A stretch of DNA of 64,000 nt from the NCBI GenBank assembly GCA_905221605.1, contig CAJNDS010000757.1, forward strand, positions 840,191 through 904,190, in the 5' to 3' direction. Each line of letters begins with the position of its first letter. Position 1 is the first letter of the stretch. This DNA comes from Symbiodinium natans (lineage: Eukaryota > Sar > Dinophyceae > Suessiales > Symbiodiniaceae). The notes beneath the pieces were generated by a model. It saw only the letters and a list, made by a program, of their open reading frames with translations, had not been told where the DNA came from and did not search any database. Positions 60,701 through 64,000 of the stretch are shown piece by piece. The translations under genes and the position numbers were made by a program.

Positions 60701-61780
60701 TCACGTGATTTTTGTTTGTTTCGGGTTTTTTAGGTACCGAAACCACTAGTACCGAAATTAAAAAGCCAAAACAGCCCAAGCACGTCTAATGTCCAAATCA
60801 GGAGGAGTAGTGCCAGATTATTCTTGCTTTTTGTAAATTTTCGGGCCGGATGAGTATACACCTTTGAGAGGTGTAATGAGGAAAAAGGTGACCTATTTAA
60901 GGGCTAGTGCGCCGACTAAACTACCTAGACTGTCAATATGCCAAAACATGTAGCGACTCACATTTGCACAAGTTTGCCTTTCAGATTAGAAGTGTAGTGA
61001 GGAGGTAGACCAATCTATTTAAGGGCTAACTGCGCTCACTGAAATTCCTATATTGCACAAGGGCCACTATTTACGCAAGTCTGCCCTTCAAAACCAAATG
61101 TGCATGAGGAGAGGGGGATAATCGTCTTAAATCTGCATGCGTGAACAAAAAAAAAGCTTTTTATGAACAAGATAGATGGCATAGCGTACTATCTCCCACA
61201 GTTTTATTGAGACCCCTACTTGTACAGGCCGGCCCTCAGATTGTTTTGTCTAACGAGGAGGGGGGGGATACTATAATCAAACCTTTGTGCGTTCGTGAAA
61301 GTCTGTATATCGTGAATAAGACAGTTGGCATAGCGTTTCTCCCAATTATACAAGGCTGAACTTCCGGTTATAATGGTACAATGTGTTAGTGGTCTTATGG
61401 CCCTTCGAACAATGGAAGGCCAGTTCCATGGAGACATGGCCTGGAACGAATTTTGCATACATGCGGGAGTATTGTAGTGGAGACAGAAGTGTATGGCAAA
61501 AGCACGGACAAATTAATGTATCTGCTCACAGTATTCCCGCATGTCGATATATCACCTCGGTGCTGAGCCTGCTTTCCAAGAACGGGTGTACTTCTTGGTC
61601 TTGGAGTGGCGATGGTGGGATAGTGGTCTTTGGGGGGATTCGCAATGCTCTTCCGGACGGTTTTTATGGGGAGCTCGGTCTTGGGATTACCGTTGCCAGC
61701 CTTCTATACGATATATTAACGGTATAAAACCAATCTTGGCGTTTGATCTATACTTTGGATATCCGGAATTCGTCTGAGCT
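60701..61780. repeat. Diverged repeats, no gene
   Basis: Blocks with CTATTTAAGGGCTA (60894, 61015), CAAGTTTGCC/CAAGTCTGCC (60967, 61076) and GGCATAGCGT (61179, 61329) recur at about 120-150 bp. Frames here are short and unlike any family I know. Confidence 0.45.
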
Positions 61781-62215
61781 CTCTTGGCATCGCCGAGAAA
61801 CTCTCGTCGCGTTTCGATGTCTGAGCCCACGAGATGCGAAGTTCTCGTCGCTTGTGGACATTTGAGCTCAAGAAATGCGGAACTGTCATCGCTTTTGACT
61901 TCTGTGCTCTCCTAGCTCCAAAGTCTTGTCGCTTTTGGAGTTGGAGTGGTCTTGGATGGTCTGGGGCTGGTCTGAGAGTGCTTTGTACAGTGGGCAGCGC
62001 GCCATGGGATCATCTTGGAGAGCTCCTGGGGTGGTCTTGGCGGGTCTGGCACTGTTCTTTCGCCATCTATGCCAGCGTGTACTTTGGAAAAGCTTTTCAC
62101 TCACAGGAGGATCGCCGCAGCTTGCGATGTTACTGTTGGCAGGTTTTGCGTCGACAAGATGCTCAAGGGTGCTTGATTGAGCGTTCTTGGACCCTTCTCA
62201 GACAACACTAGGCTT
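61781..62215. other. Short diverged repeats, no gene
   Basis: A CTCGTCGC-type motif recurs about every 50 bp (61800-61940). The remainder is unassigned. Confidence 0.35.
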
Positions 62216-62307
62216 CTAAAGAGCAAGGGTTGTATAGCAAAGGCAGCATGCGGCGCTTCGCTGGAAACAGTTTCCCCGCGCGCGCGAACCACATTATACA
62301 TGTTCTA

Positions 62308-62522
62308 CCATGCCACCCCCCCCACCGCCCCCCCCACCCCCCACCCCCCCCCCCACCCCCCCCCCACTCCCCCCCCCCCCCCCCCCCCACCCCCCACCCC
62401 CCCCCACCCCCCCCCCCCACCCCCCCCCCCCCCCCCCCCCACCCCCCCCCCCCCCCCCCCAACCCCCCCCCCCTCCCCTCTCTCTCCCCTCTCCCCCCCC
62501 CCCCCGCCCCCCCTCCCCCGCC
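62308..62522. repeat. Poly-C tract of about 215 bp
   Basis: C-runs interrupted by A or T. The opposite strand is G-rich and could form quadruplexes. Proline- or glycine-rich open frames here are artefacts of composition. Confidence 0.95.
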
Positions 62523-62599
62523 TTTTTCTGGTGGGTGGGTAGGATGGCCCATGACAGAGTGAGGTTGGAGGACAAGGCTTGCTAATGAAAAATGTAAAC

Positions 62600-62760
62600 T
62601 TTATATTTCTGAATGTTTTGGGATTGTCTGGGTGGGTGGGTTTTTTCGAGAGCCCAAACAGCGGCTCTACTGGAGATTGCTCGACCCGGAGCTGCTGAAC
62701 CCTAAACCCTAAACCCTAAACTCTAAACTCTGAACCCTAAGCCTAAATCCTAAACCCTAA
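62600..62760. repeat. Dispersed telomere-adjacent element, copy 4, plus CCCTAAA
   Basis: ATGTTTTGGGATTGTCTGGG, GGGTGGGTTTTTT and CTCGACCCGGAGCTGCTGAA, then CCCTAAA to 62760. Confidence 0.7.
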
Positions 62761-62796
62761 ACAGAACACCCCCCCCCGCCCCCCCCCAAAAAAAAC

Positions 62797-62985
62797 AAAA
62801 TGAAAATAAACTAAATAATTAGTTAAATGAATAAATAAAATCAATAAGTAAACAATTAGATAAAAAATGTAGATATAGGCATAAATATAAATATAAACAT
62901 AAATGTAAATACAAACTTAAATAAATAAATACATAAATAAATAAATATAAATATTTATAGATATAAATATAAATAAAAGGTACCC
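62797..62985. repeat. AT-rich ATAAATA repeat
   Basis: Simple AT-rich DNA made of TAAATAAA/ATATAAAT words between C-runs. Confidence 0.9.
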
Positions 62986-63069
62986 CACCCCCCCAGAACC
63001 CACCCTCAAAGACATAAACGCTCGATATTTGGTTGTTTGAGTATGAAAGACCATTTAAAAAAACACTTT

Positions 63070-63900
63070 TCCCGGGGGCGTTTTAATTAAAACGGGCCCC
63101 GTTCTAATTAAAACGCATGGAACCAAGAACCAAGAACCAAGATTTCCGGAACAGTCTTGGGACGAATCTTGGTTCCTTGGGGATGGGGGCGTTTAATTGA
63201 AACGGGCCCCGTTTTAATTAAAACGCCTGGAGCCAAGAACCAAGAACCAAGATTCCCAGAAAAGTCTTGGGATGAGTCTTGGTTCCTTGGGGATGGGGGC
63301 GTTTTAATTAAAACGGGCCCCGTTTTAATTAAAACGCCTGGAACCAAGAACCAAGAATCAAGATTCCCAGAAAAGTCTTGGGACGAATCTTGGTTCCCGA
63401 GGTAGAGGGCCGTGTGAATTGCCTGGCTCTTCAACCTGACGGACCCAGGTCCTGGGAACCAAGATTCGTCCCAAGACTTTTCTTGGAATCTTGGTTCTTG
63501 GTTCTTGGTTCCAGGCGTTTTAATTAAAACCGTTTTTTTTTATAATTAAAACGCCCCCACCCCCAAGGAACCAAGATTCATCCCAACACTTTTCTGGGAA
63601 TCTTGGTTCTTGGTTCTTGGTTCTTGGTTCCAGGCGTTTTAATTAAAACGGGGCCCGTTTTAATTAAAACGCCCCCATCCCTAAGGAACCAAGACTCATC
63701 CCAAGACTTTTTTGGGAATCTTGGTTCTTGGTTCTTGGTTCCAGGAATTTTATTTAAAACGGGGACCGTTTTAATTAACATGCCCCCATCCACTGGGAAA
63801 TGAGACTCGTCCCAAGACTTTTCTGGGAATCTTGGTTCTTGGTTCTTGGTTCCGGCCGTGTTAATTAACACGGGCCCCCTGTTAATTAACACGGTGCCCA
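63070..63900. repeat. 110-bp satellite in an inverted array
   Basis: Forward units start at 63079, 63190 and 63300. After an unrelated spacer (63402-63450) the unit continues inverted, with core starts at 63514, 63633, 63744 and 63854. Each unit has a double palindrome, CGTTTTAATTAAAACG on both sides of GGCCC, plus a block of repeated AACCAAG words. The last inverted unit has changed both palindromes together to GTGTTAATTAACAC. Confidence 0.95.
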
Positions 63901-64000
63901 GACCATGGGCACCAAGAATCCCCGAGTTGGATTCCCCCCAAACCCACCTTAAGGAAGAAGCTCATCGCCATGAGTTCTTGGGGGTGGGGGGGGGGGGGGG

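Noticed and set aside
62208-62585. Proline-rich and glycine-rich proteins on opposite strands
   Set aside because: Pure composition effect of the poly-C tract.

Overview
The window reads as nuclear DNA of a dinoflagellate, probably of the Suessiales (Symbiodinium/Polarella) type. This is inferred from four things: plant/dinoflagellate-type telomere heptamers (TTTAGGG/CCCTAAA) spread through introns and spacers; Ty1/copia and LINE remnants of the kind common in dinoflagellate genomes; genes cut into many small exons whose acceptors look like AG|G; and a membrane protein with a PAS-like tail of a type I associate with dinoflagellates. No operons, rRNA, tRNA or CRISPR arrays were seen. Most long open frames lie inside minisatellites or opposite real genes and are not annotated.

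Layout. 1-2507 (minus): 5' half of a copia element (gag with CCHC knuckle, aspartic protease), frameshifted and running off the left edge. 3841-4160: two telomere-like tracts of opposite orientation. 4770-8206 (plus): 3' half of a second copia element (RT, RNase H, an odd C-terminal domain, then a small Cys/His ORF). 8632-10225: large inverted repeat. 10582-14385 (minus): decayed LINE with an apurinic-type endonuclease and, upstream of it, a Tpt1/KptA-like RNA 2'-phosphotransferase domain that keeps all four catalytic residues despite two frameshifts. 16141-21450 (plus): an RCC1-repeat gene in about 18 tiny exons with telomere-like repeats in its introns. 21.5-28.9 kb: telomere-like tracts, short dispersed elements and weak exon candidates.

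29.2-43.8 kb is a tandem segmental duplication. Each unit carries a membrane/PAS-like gene followed by an unidentified GC-rich multi-exon gene. Unit 1 (about 29160-38680) has gained minisatellites and foreign-looking DNA; unit 2 (about 38690-43790) has gained a 116-bp intron-like insert and a second foreign-looking stretch. At 44886-46466 lies a separate multi-span membrane protein. From 46.5 kb to the right edge I find no convincing gene: telomere-like DNA, a 21-bp minisatellite, a 146-bp inverted satellite array (50.1-52.0 kb), an 88-bp satellite with paired MITE-like elements, diverged long repeats, several minisatellites, a poly-C tract and a second inverted array (63.1-63.9 kb).

The most unusual points are: the phosphotransferase domain inside a LINE; three unrelated 21-bp minisatellites that start with the same TATA-like leader next to telomere repeats; two inverted satellite arrays built on the same plan; a telomere tract flanked by a 22-bp duplication; and at least four families of short terminal-inverted-repeat elements.
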